The translations under genes were made by a program, and so were the position numbers. A DNA stretch of 64,000 bases from Bradyrhizobium liaoningense (GTDB lineage Bacteria; Pseudomonadota; Alphaproteobacteria; Rhizobiales; Xanthobacteraceae), in NCBI RefSeq assembly GCF_018130825.1, contig NZ_JAFCJS010000003.1, forward strand, positions 891,001 through 955,000, read 5' to 3'. Below are positions 36,058 through 43,357 of the stretch, one piece after another (the first letter of the stretch is position 1; each line of letters begins with the position of its first letter). Below the pieces are notes generated by a model. The model was not told the origin of the DNA. It did not search any database and worked only from the letters and a program-made list of their open reading frames with translations.

Positions 36058-36474
36058 ACGCCATCGGACTCGTTTGATCCATGGCAGATAGGCTCGGCTG
36101 CACCTATCATCGTTTGGGACGATACCACTCAAACGCCCGAGCGCAGCGACCCGCCGACCCTGGCGCTCGCCTTCTCGCCCCTTGCATTCCCGACCATTGT
36201 GACCCCGTACGGCATCGCCGCGGTTATCATCCTCATGGCGTTTGCGCCCGATACCAAGACCAACCTGTTGGTGGCCTGCGTCGCCTACTTCATTCTGTTC
36301 CTTGATTGGCTCGCCATGCTGGCGGCGCATGTCCTTGTTCGTTGGCTCGGCCCACTGCTGCTCCTTCTCGGCGTGATCCTCGGCGTCACGCAGGTAGCGC
36401 TCGGGCTGGAGCTCATGATCGCCGGTATCTCGGGCCCGATCGCGCAGGGCGCCTTCACTGGTTCGGGAAATTGA
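36058..36474 (+). pseudogene. C-terminal remnant of a MarC-family membrane protein
   Basis: The open frame from the preceding stop encodes SAAPIIVWDDTTQTPERSDPPTLALAFSPLAFPTIVTPYGIAAVIILMAFAP, then three membrane helices ending GLELMIAGISGPIAQGAFTGSGN. This is the second half of a MarC/NAAT-type protein (LAFPxIVTPYGIAA motif), with the first three helices missing and no good start codon (only a GTG at 36199 inside a helix). It is read as a truncated gene. The break falls right after the 35818 gene, suggesting a deletion joined them. Confidence 0.7.
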
Positions 36475-36496
36475 TCGAGCCTTTTGTGCGCCAGGC

Positions 36497-36510
36497 TTGA
36501 TCTGCATCAA
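36497..36510 (+). promoter_or_regulatory. FixK/FNR-type box 3 (perfect)
   Basis: TTGAT-CTGC-ATCAA, a perfect palindrome. It lies 239 bp before the YiaW-like gene, in an otherwise gene-free spacer. A small frame at 36524-36724 between them has no protein-like character. Confidence 0.75.
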
Positions 36511-36748
36511 GCGAGGCCCGTAATTGGTGCGCCAATCTGCAGCGTCCCGGGCGCCGCCCGCAGGTGTCGCGATGCCTCATTGCATCGGGCGGCAAGGAGG
36601 ACTGCAAAGGCCAGGAAGCGCAAACATGACGTGCGCAAGCGCATGTACTAAGCGCAGGCTTGATGCGTCGATGATTCCTGATCTTCAAACCGTTGATGAC
36701 GTTGTCGATGCTCAAGGCACGTGATTCTCAGGCTGGATGAGGACGTGC

Positions 36749-37225
36749 ATGGAAGATCCGTTCCTGAACTACTTCGCACTTGGCTTGCTGTTTTTCGTGG
36801 TGATCGTTCTGGTGTACGGCATGATCGCGATCCACGACATTCCGGCTCGGATCGCGCACGCGCGCCATCATCCGCACGCGGACGCGATCCACGCCGCCGG
36901 TTGGATCAGCCTCTTCTTGCTGCATGTGCTGTGGCCGTTCCTTTGGATTTGGGCAATGATGTATCAGCCGGATCGAGGCTGGGGTTTCGCTCACGAGCCG
37001 GGCGAGCCGACCTCGCCGGAGGAGGCGATGGCTGAGTTGCAGGAACTTAGGCATCGCATGGCAGCGATAGAAGCCAAGCTCGAGATCGGAGATCGAGCAG
37101 CTCAATTCAGCAAAGGGAAGCCACGGGCTGCAGTCGAGTCGCCTGGACCATCGGGTTCAGCGGCCGGGGCGAGCACTCCTGCGACGGAAGAGGCAGATGC
37201 AAAGAGCCGAGGTGCTCGGCGATAG
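36749..37225 (+). CDS. DUF3302 family inner-membrane protein (YiaW-like)
   Basis: 158 residues. Helix one (FLNYFALGLLFFVVIVLVYGMIAIHDIPARIA) and helix two (DAIHAAGWISLFLLHVLWPFLWIWAMMY) with the PDRGWGF box match the DUF3302/YiaW family. After residue 85 a coiled-coil stretch (EEAMAELQELRHRMAAIEAKLE) and a proline/serine-rich tail are added, beyond the normal 107 residues. The ATG at 36749 has TGAGG before it; the ATG at 36737 is possible. It is followed 39 bp later by the HlyD-like YiaV partner, as in E. coli yiaV-yiaW. Confidence 0.85.
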   Translation: MEDPFLNYFALGLLFFVVIVLVYGMIAIHDIPARIAHARHHPHADAIHAAGWISLFLLHVLWPFLWIWAMMYQPDRGWGFAHEPGEPTSPEEAMAELQELRHRMAAIEAKLEIGDRAAQFSKGKPRAAVESPGPSGSAAGASTPATEEADAKSRGARR

Positions 37226-37264
37226 CTGAACGCACGCTCAAAGCCTCGGAGTGGGAGGTCGCAG

Positions 37265-38434
37265 ATGGAACTGTTGCTCGTATTGACCTACGCCGCACTC
37301 TGCTATGCCATCTTCAAGATCTTCAGGATTCCGGTCAATCAATGGACGCTGGTGACAGCAGTACTCGGCGGCGCCGTTGGCCTTTCGCTGCTGTTCATAA
37401 CGATGGCCTACAATCACCCGTTTTCAACCAACGCACGCATCTATTTCGCGGTCACCCCGGTGCTCCCCGCGGTGAAGGGGCGCGTGATCGAGGTGCCGGT
37501 TGAGGACCGCACCAACCAGCACCTCGAAGCCGGAGAAGTTCTCTTCAAGATCGATCCCAAGCCTTACGAATATATCGTCGCGGAAAAGCGGGCGGGGCTG
37601 GCAGACGCCGAGGCCAACGTCGCCCAGCTCAAGGCGTCAGTTGATCAGGCCTCGGCGACGACCGCAAAGGCGAAGGCCCAACTGCTGCTCGCGCAGGAAA
37701 ACTACGACAGCCAGTCGACGCTGTTCCAGAAAAACGTTGTGGCGAAGGCAACACTCGACACCGCAACGCGCAATCTAGATACGTCAAAACAGACGGTCGC
37801 CGAAGCCGTCGCTGCCGAAGATCGTACCCGGCAAGCATATGGCGCGATGGTTGATGGTGAACACTCGGCCATCGTGCGTCTGCGCAACGAGCTTGCGGAT
37901 GCTCAATACGATCTGGACCAGACTATTGTTCGAGCTCCCACAGGTGGCTTTGTCACCGAACTGGCCCTGCGGCCGGGCGTGTATGTGGTCCCGGCGCCCT
38001 TCCGTCCAGCCATGGTTTTCGTCAACGACAGCCAAAGGGACCGGGCTTTGGTAGCGGCGTTCCAGCAGAACGCCCTGCAGCGCGTTCGGCCCGGCAATGA
38101 AGCCGAAGTTCTATTCAAGGGCATACCGGGTCGCGTCTTCAAGGCCAAGGTTCGCCTCTTGATTGATGCGATTGCTTCAGGCCAGCTTCAAACCACGGGC
38201 ACGCTGGTGAATGTCGAGGGGCCGCCGACCGGAGACCGGGCTCTGGCCGTCCTTGACCTCGTCGATGACGTGTCTGGTTATCAGGTGCCGCTCGGTTCGG
38301 AAGGCGAAGCCGCCATTTACACCGAGCATTTTCACGAGCTTTCGTTGCTGCGGAAAATTCTCCTGCGCATGCGGAGCTGGCAAAACTATGTCTTCCTCGA
38401 GGGCCACCATGGGGGCGGGGGTGGCCACCACTAA
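37265..38434 (+). CDS. HlyD family secretion protein (YiaV-like)
   Basis: 389 residues. Two N-terminal membrane helices (about 1-20 and 29-50), then NHPFSTNARIYFAVTPVLPAVKGRVIEVPVEDRTNQHLEAGEVLFKIDPKPYE, a helical hairpin (about 110-205) and the closing half DLDQTIVRAPTGGFVTELALRPGVYV. This is the YiaV type of membrane fusion protein, which works without an obvious dedicated pump and pairs with DUF3302 proteins. It ends in a short His/Gly-rich tail (GHHGGGGGHH) that may bind metal. Likely an envelope-maintenance or small-molecule export component. Confidence 0.9.
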   Translation: MELLLVLTYAALCYAIFKIFRIPVNQWTLVTAVLGGAVGLSLLFITMAYNHPFSTNARIYFAVTPVLPAVKGRVIEVPVEDRTNQHLEAGEVLFKIDPKPYEYIVAEKRAGLADAEANVAQLKASVDQASATTAKAKAQLLLAQENYDSQSTLFQKNVVAKATLDTATRNLDTSKQTVAEAVAAEDRTRQAYGAMVDGEHSAIVRLRNELADAQYDLDQTIVRAPTGGFVTELALRPGVYVVPAPFRPAMVFVNDSQRDRALVAAFQQNALQRVRPGNEAEVLFKGIPGRVFKAKVRLLIDAIASGQLQTTGTLVNVEGPPTGDRALAVLDLVDDVSGYQVPLGSEGEAAIYTEHFHELSLLRKILLRMRSWQNYVFLEGHHGGGGGHH

Positions 38435-38708
38435 CGAGGAGATCAAGCCTTAGGTTCGCGCCCAGCAATGAAGCGTTTCCAGCGCAGCCGCGGCCCTAGC
38501 CTCGCAGTGATTGTGACGAGTTCGGGATTCACCCCTATGAGGATCGAATAAGAGACTCTTCGCTGCGGCGCATGAGTCTGCAATTGGACCCAAAGGCGAC
38601 AAACCCCGATTGCGGCCTGCTCGTGTACAGCTCGCCATTTGTGGGTTAGGTTCCGAAGCTGTCATGTGCCGCATCGTAGCTGATCCGTCAGCCGGTCTGG
38701 AGCTGGTC
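38435..38708. other. Spacer before the Fe-S protein gene
   Basis: No gene or clear promoter was found. Around 38566-38600 there is a fragment GCATGAGTCTGC-AATTGGACCCAAAGGCGAC, a decayed form of a repeat common in Bradyrhizobium spacers; a similar scrap, TTGACCCAAAGCGG, is at about 40697. Confidence 0.4.
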
Positions 38709-40076
38709 ATGCAGCCGATGAACGAGGTCCCATTCGAGACGACCCTGGCTGAATATGTCGAAGAAATGCTCGACGCCTGTACGCGATGCGGGAAATGCGT
38801 CGAGGCTTGTCCGAGTGTCGAGCCGGCCGGCATCTTGGGGACAAAGTCCGAAGACATCATCGGCGGCATCCTCGAACTGGTACGTACCGGCAACGGCCCG
38901 GAAGCGTCGCGCAAATGGGCGCAGTCCTGCATGCGGAGCGGGGCATGCATCAAGGCGTGTGACCATGGCGTCAATCCGCGTTTCTTGCTGAGCATGGCGC
39001 GGCTTGGCATCGCGAAGTCGGACAATGAGCTTGCCGAAAGACGCCGGCGGGGTGTGGAGAAGTACCGCGACGGCAGTCGTGGAGTGAGCGTGCTTTCGCG
39101 CCTGCAACTCGATACGGACGTGCTCGAACGACTGGGGCAGAAATCAGCATCGGTCTCCACGCCCGTTGAGGCGCCGGATTTCGTGTTTTACACCGGCTGC
39201 AATGTGCTCAAGACGCCGCACATCGCCTTGCTTGCCCTCGATATCATGGATGCGCTCGGCGTCACTTACCAGGTGATGGGCGGACCAAGCCATTGTTGCG
39301 GCATCCTCCAACTCAAGTCTGGGGACGCAGAGATGGCCGGTCGTATGGGCTCGAGCACCATGGAAAAGCTGTCGCACTCCAACTCGGGGCAGGTGATCTC
39401 CTGGTGTCCGTCGTGCTACGTCCAGTACACGGAAACCATCCTGCCAACGGTGGAGCGGCAGCGCGGCTCCCGCCCGTTCGAGATGAGCCCGTTCATGCGC
39501 TTTCTCGGTGACCGGCTGGCGCAGCTAAAGCCGCACCTTCAGCGCAGGGTCGAAATGCGGGTCGCGCTGCACAAGCATCCCGGCGTGGCCGGCGTCGTGG
39601 AAGCCGCCGCTGAAATCCTGACGACGGTCCCCGGTATCGAACTCGTCGATCTGAACCAGCCGGCGGTGGGTTTGCAGAGCGTGGATGTCGGCGTCCTTCC
39701 AAAGTTCAAGCGCGAATTGCAACTTATGGAACTTGAGGCGGCGCGCGATGCAGGTGTCGATGCACTGGTCGCGATCTATCATTCCGATCATCGCGAACTG
39801 TGCGCGCACGAGCGCGACTGGCCATTCCGCATCATAAATATCCTTGAAGTGGTTGGCGAAAGCATGGGCCTGCATCGGCACGATCGCTACAAAGAGCTCA
39901 AGATCATGCAGGACGCCAACCAGATCGTCACCGACTGTAGCGACCTGATCGCAAAGCACTCGCTTGATCCTAACACTGCGCGTGACGTCGTGGTGAAGGT
40001 GCTGCTTGGCGATCAGCCGCTTCCCCTGAGGGGCGCGCTCCCAGAGTCGCGCGCGGGGGGTGTGGCGCCGTCGTAG
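38709..40076 (+). CDS. (Fe-S)-binding protein, HdrD/GlpC-like, with altered cysteine sites
   Basis: 455-residue protein of the heterodisulfide-reductase D/GlpC group. Fe-S cluster one is canonical: C24-TR-C27-GK-C30-VEA-C34-P. Cluster two reads C74-MRSGA-C80-IKA-C84-D, with Ser77 where the second cysteine belongs. The first CCG domain is intact (FYTGCNV, GGPSHCCG, WCPSCYVQY). The second is degenerate: HKHPGVAGV replaces its start and no CCG is present, but YHSDHRELC remains. The ATG at 38709 has GGAG 6 bp upstream. It probably relays electrons between quinone or disulfide and a partner oxidoreductase that is not encoded here. Confidence 0.85.
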   Translation: MQPMNEVPFETTLAEYVEEMLDACTRCGKCVEACPSVEPAGILGTKSEDIIGGILELVRTGNGPEASRKWAQSCMRSGACIKACDHGVNPRFLLSMARLGIAKSDNELAERRRRGVEKYRDGSRGVSVLSRLQLDTDVLERLGQKSASVSTPVEAPDFVFYTGCNVLKTPHIALLALDIMDALGVTYQVMGGPSHCCGILQLKSGDAEMAGRMGSSTMEKLSHSNSGQVISWCPSCYVQYTETILPTVERQRGSRPFEMSPFMRFLGDRLAQLKPHLQRRVEMRVALHKHPGVAGVVEAAAEILTTVPGIELVDLNQPAVGLQSVDVGVLPKFKRELQLMELEAARDAGVDALVAIYHSDHRELCAHERDWPFRIINILEVVGESMGLHRHDRYKELKIMQDANQIVTDCSDLIAKHSLDPNTARDVVVKVLLGDQPLPLRGALPESRAGGVAPS

Positions 40077-40255
40077 CAGCTTGACGTCGCCTATTGGCTC
40101 ATCAGCGAAGTGACGGGACACTCATTGAGGTCCGCGTCCGCCCAAGAGTTTCACTAACTCGGCGGGTTGCTGGTAGCAGCGCTGACGAGGGTCTTTGTTC
40201 CATTGGATGGAACCATCGCACTCTTCGAAGGTGCGCGAAACATTTCCCATCCCTG

Positions 40256-40267
40256 TAACTTAAGTTA
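40256..40267. promoter_or_regulatory. 12-bp perfect palindrome upstream of the 40298 gene
   Basis: TAACTTAAGTTA is a perfect AT-rich palindrome 31 bp before the ATG at 40298. A second small inverted repeat, TTCCAT-tgg-ATGGAA, lies at 40198-40212. Either could be a regulator site; no known box matches. Confidence 0.35.
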
Positions 40268-40297
40268 ATCGTGGGGCCCAATCGAAAAGGTCGCGAT

Positions 40298-40534
40298 ATG
40301 GAACCGACCAATCGAATATCGGACCACATCGACCATAAGACTGCCCGGTCGATCTGTGACGAGGTGGGTGAGAGATTGCAACAGAACTTATCTCGCGAAG
40401 TCTCGCCTCTGCCGCCCTACCTCGAACGTCTAGTCGATGAATTGCGCAAACAGGAGCGTCATCCAATTGATGGCGTCTCAGCGCCCGCTAACCGTTTCCT
40501 TCATGCGACGCGGCGGGTAGTCGCGGCCGTCTGA
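40298..40534 (+). CDS. Small hypothetical protein (78 aa)
   Basis: Acidic N-terminal half and a helical centre: DHKTARSICDEVGERLQQNLSREVSPLPPYLERLVDELRKQE. The stretch GERLQQNLxxxVxPLPPYLERLVDEL loosely recalls the NepR anti-sigma fold (two helices around a proline-rich turn), but no PhyR/EcfG partners are near, so this is only a resemblance. AAAGG precedes the ATG. A hairpin terminator candidate follows. Confidence 0.6.
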   Translation: MEPTNRISDHIDHKTARSICDEVGERLQQNLSREVSPLPPYLERLVDELRKQERHPIDGVSAPANRFLHATRRVVAAV

Positions 40535-40547
40535 GCGCATAAAGAAG

Positions 40548-40583
40548 AAAGCTCGCCGTTCCAAACCGAGCGGCGGCTTTTCC
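40548..40583 (+). terminator. Intrinsic terminator after the 40298 gene
   Basis: AAAGCTCGCCG (40548-40558) pairs with CGGCGGCTTT (40570-40580), one bulged base, followed by TTCC. The stem lies 14 bp after the stop of the small gene. It is a moderate terminator with a short U-run. Confidence 0.5.
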
Positions 40584-40795
40584 GCTAATCTTGTCGCTGA
40601 GGCATTCCAGGCTTGAGCCGCGCCGGACGCCACGAGGGCGTGCCCGCTCGCCGGGGCTGACCGGAAGTCATGGCGGGAGGACTGAACCGACGCGATTGAC
40701 CCAAAGCGGTCCTCATCCACGGCGGTGCATCACCGCGCGCGGATGCAGACCAATAGACTGTTTCCGCACTCGGCTGATCCGATTGCGATAAGCGC

Positions 40796-40970
40796 TCACT
40801 CGAAATGGACGGCGAGCCAGACCGTTGGCTGTTGCGGCTCCGTCCACTCGACGCGATGGCGTTTCCTTGCAGGGATGAAGACGTAATCCCCCACGCCCAG
40901 CGATCGCGCGGCAAGCTCATCTTCGAACTGCAATGTGGCGCGCCCGCTGTTTGGCAGCGTCGGTAACGGG
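40796..40970 (-). pseudogene. C-terminal remnant of a cupin gene
   Basis: The frame ending at 40796 encodes SGRATLQFEDELAARSLGVGDYVFIPARKRHRVEWTEPQQPTVWLAVHFE, the second half of a small cupin of the PAxxRHRVEWT...TVWLAVH type. The first half (about 60 residues) is missing. The frame continues into the end of the VOC gene, whose own last 15 or so residues are encoded in this cupin DNA. A recombination joined the two. Confidence 0.65.
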
Positions 40971-41327
40971 AGTATACAAGCTAACCAGCGTGCCCTCGGG
41001 GTCACGGAATTGAACTGCTCGATTGCCCCACGGCAAATTCTTCGGTTCGTGAACGACTTCGACCTGGCCCTTCAATCGTGCAAACTCGGCATCAACGTCC
41101 GTCACTTGAAATTCGATGATTGCCGTACGGTTGGCGGCGGGTTCGGCGCTTCCTTCCTTGAAGAGGACGACAGTCTCCGCGCTTCCGACGGCGACGGCGG
41201 CTGTCGGAGTCACGATCTCAGCGAAGACCGGCGCGAGCCAATCGGCCCTCTTGCCTGTTACCTCTTCGTAGAAGCCCACCACGGCTTTGATGTCGCGAGC
41301 GATCAGACGTATTGAGGCGAACTTCAT
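40917..41327 (-). CDS. VOC (glyoxalase/bleomycin-resistance) family protein
   Basis: 136-residue single VOC module: FASIRLIARDIKAVVGFYEEVTGKRADW at the start, AIIEFQVTDVDAEFARL in the middle and PWGNRAVQFRDPEGTLVSLYTPV near the end (metal-ligand Glu position). AGGAG precedes the ATG at 41327. The C-terminal tail DAAKQRARHIAVRR is encoded in the truncated cupin sequence and is probably acquired. A perfect long palindrome lies 54 bp upstream and may control it. The substrate is unknown. Confidence 0.85.
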   Translation of the reverse strand: MKFASIRLIARDIKAVVGFYEEVTGKRADWLAPVFAEIVTPTAAVAVGSAETVVLFKEGSAEPAANRTAIIEFQVTDVDAEFARLKGQVEVVHEPKNLPWGNRAVQFRDPEGTLVSLYTPVTDAAKQRARHIAVRR

Positions 41328-41380
41328 AAACCCAGCTCCTTCTGAATGTTTCAGTGCTTCCGTGGAGCAGTATCGCCCCA

Positions 41381-41404
41381 CTGCTGACAGCATGCTGTCA
41401 GCAG
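41381..41404. promoter_or_regulatory. 24-bp perfect palindrome upstream of the VOC gene
   Basis: The half-site CTGCTGACAGCA is followed directly by its exact inverse TGCTGTCAGCAG. The centre contains TGACA/TGTCA arms. It sits 54-77 bp before the VOC start, right for an operator. No regulator gene is next to it. Confidence 0.6.
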
Positions 41405-41514
41405 CCTCCTGCTTCACGGCAGTGGCGTTTTTGCCCCCGGCCTTTGGAGGGGCCTTTCGTCCGGAAGCGCGGTCGCTGTGCTGTTGCCACAGGTCGCGCC
41501 TGCGGCTTCGAGAC

Positions 41515-41919
41515 CTATTTCTTCGCGAGAATGCGTAGCCGCGCAGTCGCGTCGGCGACGGTCACCTCGGCGGCATCGACGAGGTCGGCTTGCACGACGA
41601 TGTCTCGATCGGTTCGCTCGATGACACGTGCCCGTGCGGTGATCGGCCCGACCGCCGCGGGTTTCAGGAAACGAGTGTCGAGGCTCTTGGTGACCACGGT
41701 CTGATCGGGACCTAGCGCAGCCAGCGCGCAAATCCCGGTGGCGGAGTCCAGCATCGCCGCCAGAAATCCGCCCTGGATCGTGCCATGCCTGTTGGTGAAC
41801 GCGGGCTGCGCCTGGAAGCGGATCAGCGCATGACCGCTCTCGTCAAAGCCAAGCCATTCGCGCCCCAACAGTTGGGCGCCAGGTGGAAGATTTTCCGCCG
41901 CATCTGTCACGTCGGTCAC
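41515..41919 (-). CDS. PaaI family thioesterase (hotdog fold)
   Basis: 134 residues. The motif NRHGTIQGGFLAAMLDSATGICALAAL, with the helix-start aspartate, is the hotdog thioesterase signature, followed by VTKSLDTRFLKPAAVGPITARARVIERTDRDIVVQADLVDA. It would hydrolyse an acyl- or phenylacetyl-type CoA thioester. It lies alone, 187 bp upstream of the VOC gene on the same strand. Length fits the family. Confidence 0.9.
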   Translation of the reverse strand: MTDVTDAAENLPPGAQLLGREWLGFDESGHALIRFQAQPAFTNRHGTIQGGFLAAMLDSATGICALAALGPDQTVVTKSLDTRFLKPAAVGPITARARVIERTDRDIVVQADLVDAAEVTVADATARLRILAKK

Positions 41920-41994
41920 CGCGCTTGATGTGTCGGCGACGAGCCTATCAGCCGGTCCATGTCGTGCAAGCGAGACGGCGCGTCAAAAGCAAGG

Positions 41995-43056
41995 TCACAG
42001 ACCGCTCACCGTCTTCGTGACGCGCTCAATTGCCTTTTGACCATCCGGATCGGATGGGGCCAATTCGGAGAACCGTTTGAGATCCGCCAACGCGCGTTGC
42101 AGATCGTTCTTCCGTTCCCATGATATGCCGCGGTTATAGAATGCGATTGCGTAGTTTGGATTGAGCCGGATCACCTGGTTCAAATCCTCGATGGCGCGGT
42201 CGAATTCGCCTTTGGCGTTATAGGCGGCGCCGCGGTTGTTGAACGATTCGAAGTGGTCCGGATCAAGCCGGATCGCCTGGTTGAAATCTTCGATGGCGCG
42301 GTCGAATTCGCATTTGGCGCCATAGGCGTTGCCGCGGTTGTTGAACGCGTTTACGTAATTCGGATTAAGGCGGATCGCCTGGCTGTAATCCTCGATGGCG
42401 TGGTCGTATTGGCCTTTGCTTTTGTAGGCGATGCCGCGGTTATAGAACACATTAGCGCGGTTCGGATTGAGCCGGATCGCCTGGTCGAAATCCTCGATGG
42501 CGCGGTCGTGTTCGCCTGCGGCGTCATAGACGGTGCCGCGGTTGTAGAACGCGTCTGCCTGTTTCGGATTGAGCCGGATCGCCTGGCTGTAGTCCTCGAT
42601 GGCGTGATCCCGTTGGCCTATGTTGTCATAGGTGTTGCCGCGGTTGTTGAACGCGTGTGCGTAGTTCGGATTGAGCCGGATCGATTGGTCATAATCCTCG
42701 ATGGCGCGGTCGTATTGGCCCCTATTAAAATAGGCGTTGCCGTGGTTGAAGAACGCCAATGCGTAGTTCGGGTCGAGCCCGATGGCCTGGTTGCAATCTG
42801 CAATGGCCCTGTCGCTTTGGTGCTTTCCGTTCCACTCGGAGCAACGATTGTTGTATAGGGCAGCAAGCCGGTGATCGCTATATTGACCGGAATCGATCGC
42901 TCGCGTGCACGCGGCGATGGCCTCGTCGCCAGATGCCTTCCCACATGTGTAGACATCGTCGGCTGCGGCGGGCGTCGTCGCCAACCAAAAGGCGAGAGCT
43001 GCCAGCGCGGACAAGGCGACAGCCAGAGTCAGCAGCAACACCCTCAATTTCGACAT
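41995..43056 (-). CDS. Exported tetratricopeptide-repeat protein
   Basis: 353 residues. Signal or anchor helix at about 5-27, then about eight perfect 34-residue TPR units (pattern GEYDRAIEDYDQAIRLNPNYAxAFNNRGNAY). The units are nearly identical in DNA too, each 102 bp, from about 42130 to 42770, pointing to recent internal duplication. The first unit (GDEAIAACTRAIDSGQYSDHRLAALYNNRC) and the last (NDLQRALADLKRFSELAPSD) are divergent caps. It probably acts as a periplasmic scaffold. A variable copy number between strains would be expected. Confidence 0.92.
   Translation of the reverse strand: MSKLRVLLLTLAVALSALAALAFWLATTPAAADDVYTCGKASGDEAIAACTRAIDSGQYSDHRLAALYNNRCSEWNGKHQSDRAIADCNQAIGLDPNYALAFFNHGNAYFNRGQYDRAIEDYDQSIRLNPNYAHAFNNRGNTYDNIGQRDHAIEDYSQAIRLNPKQADAFYNRGTVYDAAGEHDRAIEDFDQAIRLNPNRANVFYNRGIAYKSKGQYDHAIEDYSQAIRLNPNYVNAFNNRGNAYGAKCEFDRAIEDFNQAIRLDPDHFESFNNRGAAYNAKGEFDRAIEDLNQVIRLNPNYAIAFYNRGISWERKNDLQRALADLKRFSELAPSDPDGQKAIERVTKTVSGL
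42130..42770 (-). repeat. Tandem 102-bp coding repeat (TPR units)
   Basis: Six or so nearly identical 102-bp units, each containing a version of GGATTGAGCCGGATCGCCTGG and TCCTCGATGGCGCGGTCG, all within the TPR gene. The phase is exact, so the reading frame is kept. It is a coding array, not a CRISPR: there are no unique spacers. Confidence 0.8.
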
Positions 43057-43193
43057 CGGGAACTCCGGACAATTTGCCTGTTTGTCGCCATTCCCGAGTA
43101 TGAGGTTCAGGCCGGCTGACGCCCCCGCTCACCCCTTCGGTCCGCGCAGCTGCGTCGTAGGTGGATTGATCCGACCCGATCGCCCCGATGATG

Positions 43194-43290
43194 CCATCAT
43201 GCCCCTGTTTTGCCCGACGGGTCAAGTTGACTTCGAAAAATACGAAATCGTGTCAGGCCCCTGGCTACTGTGCATGGGGTTGTTTTCGAC
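43194..43290 (-). repeat. Dispersed repeat, family 3 (copy B, inverted)
   Basis: It reads CCATCATGCCCCTGTTTTGC-CCGACGGGTCAA at the left and GGCTACTGTGCATGGGG-TTGTTTTCGAC at the right, the inverse of the element at 31488-31672 but with a shorter middle. It lies between the TPR gene and the 43358 gene. With copy A it brackets about 11.5 kb. Confidence 0.8.
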
Positions 43291-43357
43291 TTTTTTGTCG
43301 CGGACCTCCAGTCCATCCCCGCAAGCCGATCTCGCGGTGGTGGCAAAGTGGCCGCGC

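Noticed and set aside
36524..36724. Plus-strand 66-codon frame after FixK-type box 3
   Set aside because: No ribosome site or domain; the composition looks random.
40298..40534. NepR anti-sigma factor call for the 78-aa protein
   Set aside because: Only a loose helix-turn-helix resemblance; no PhyR, EcfG or GGAAC-N16-CGTT promoter nearby, so it is kept as hypothetical.
42130..42770. Regular repeats that might suggest a CRISPR array
   Set aside because: The units are 102 bp, coding, without unique spacers, and spell TPR motifs.
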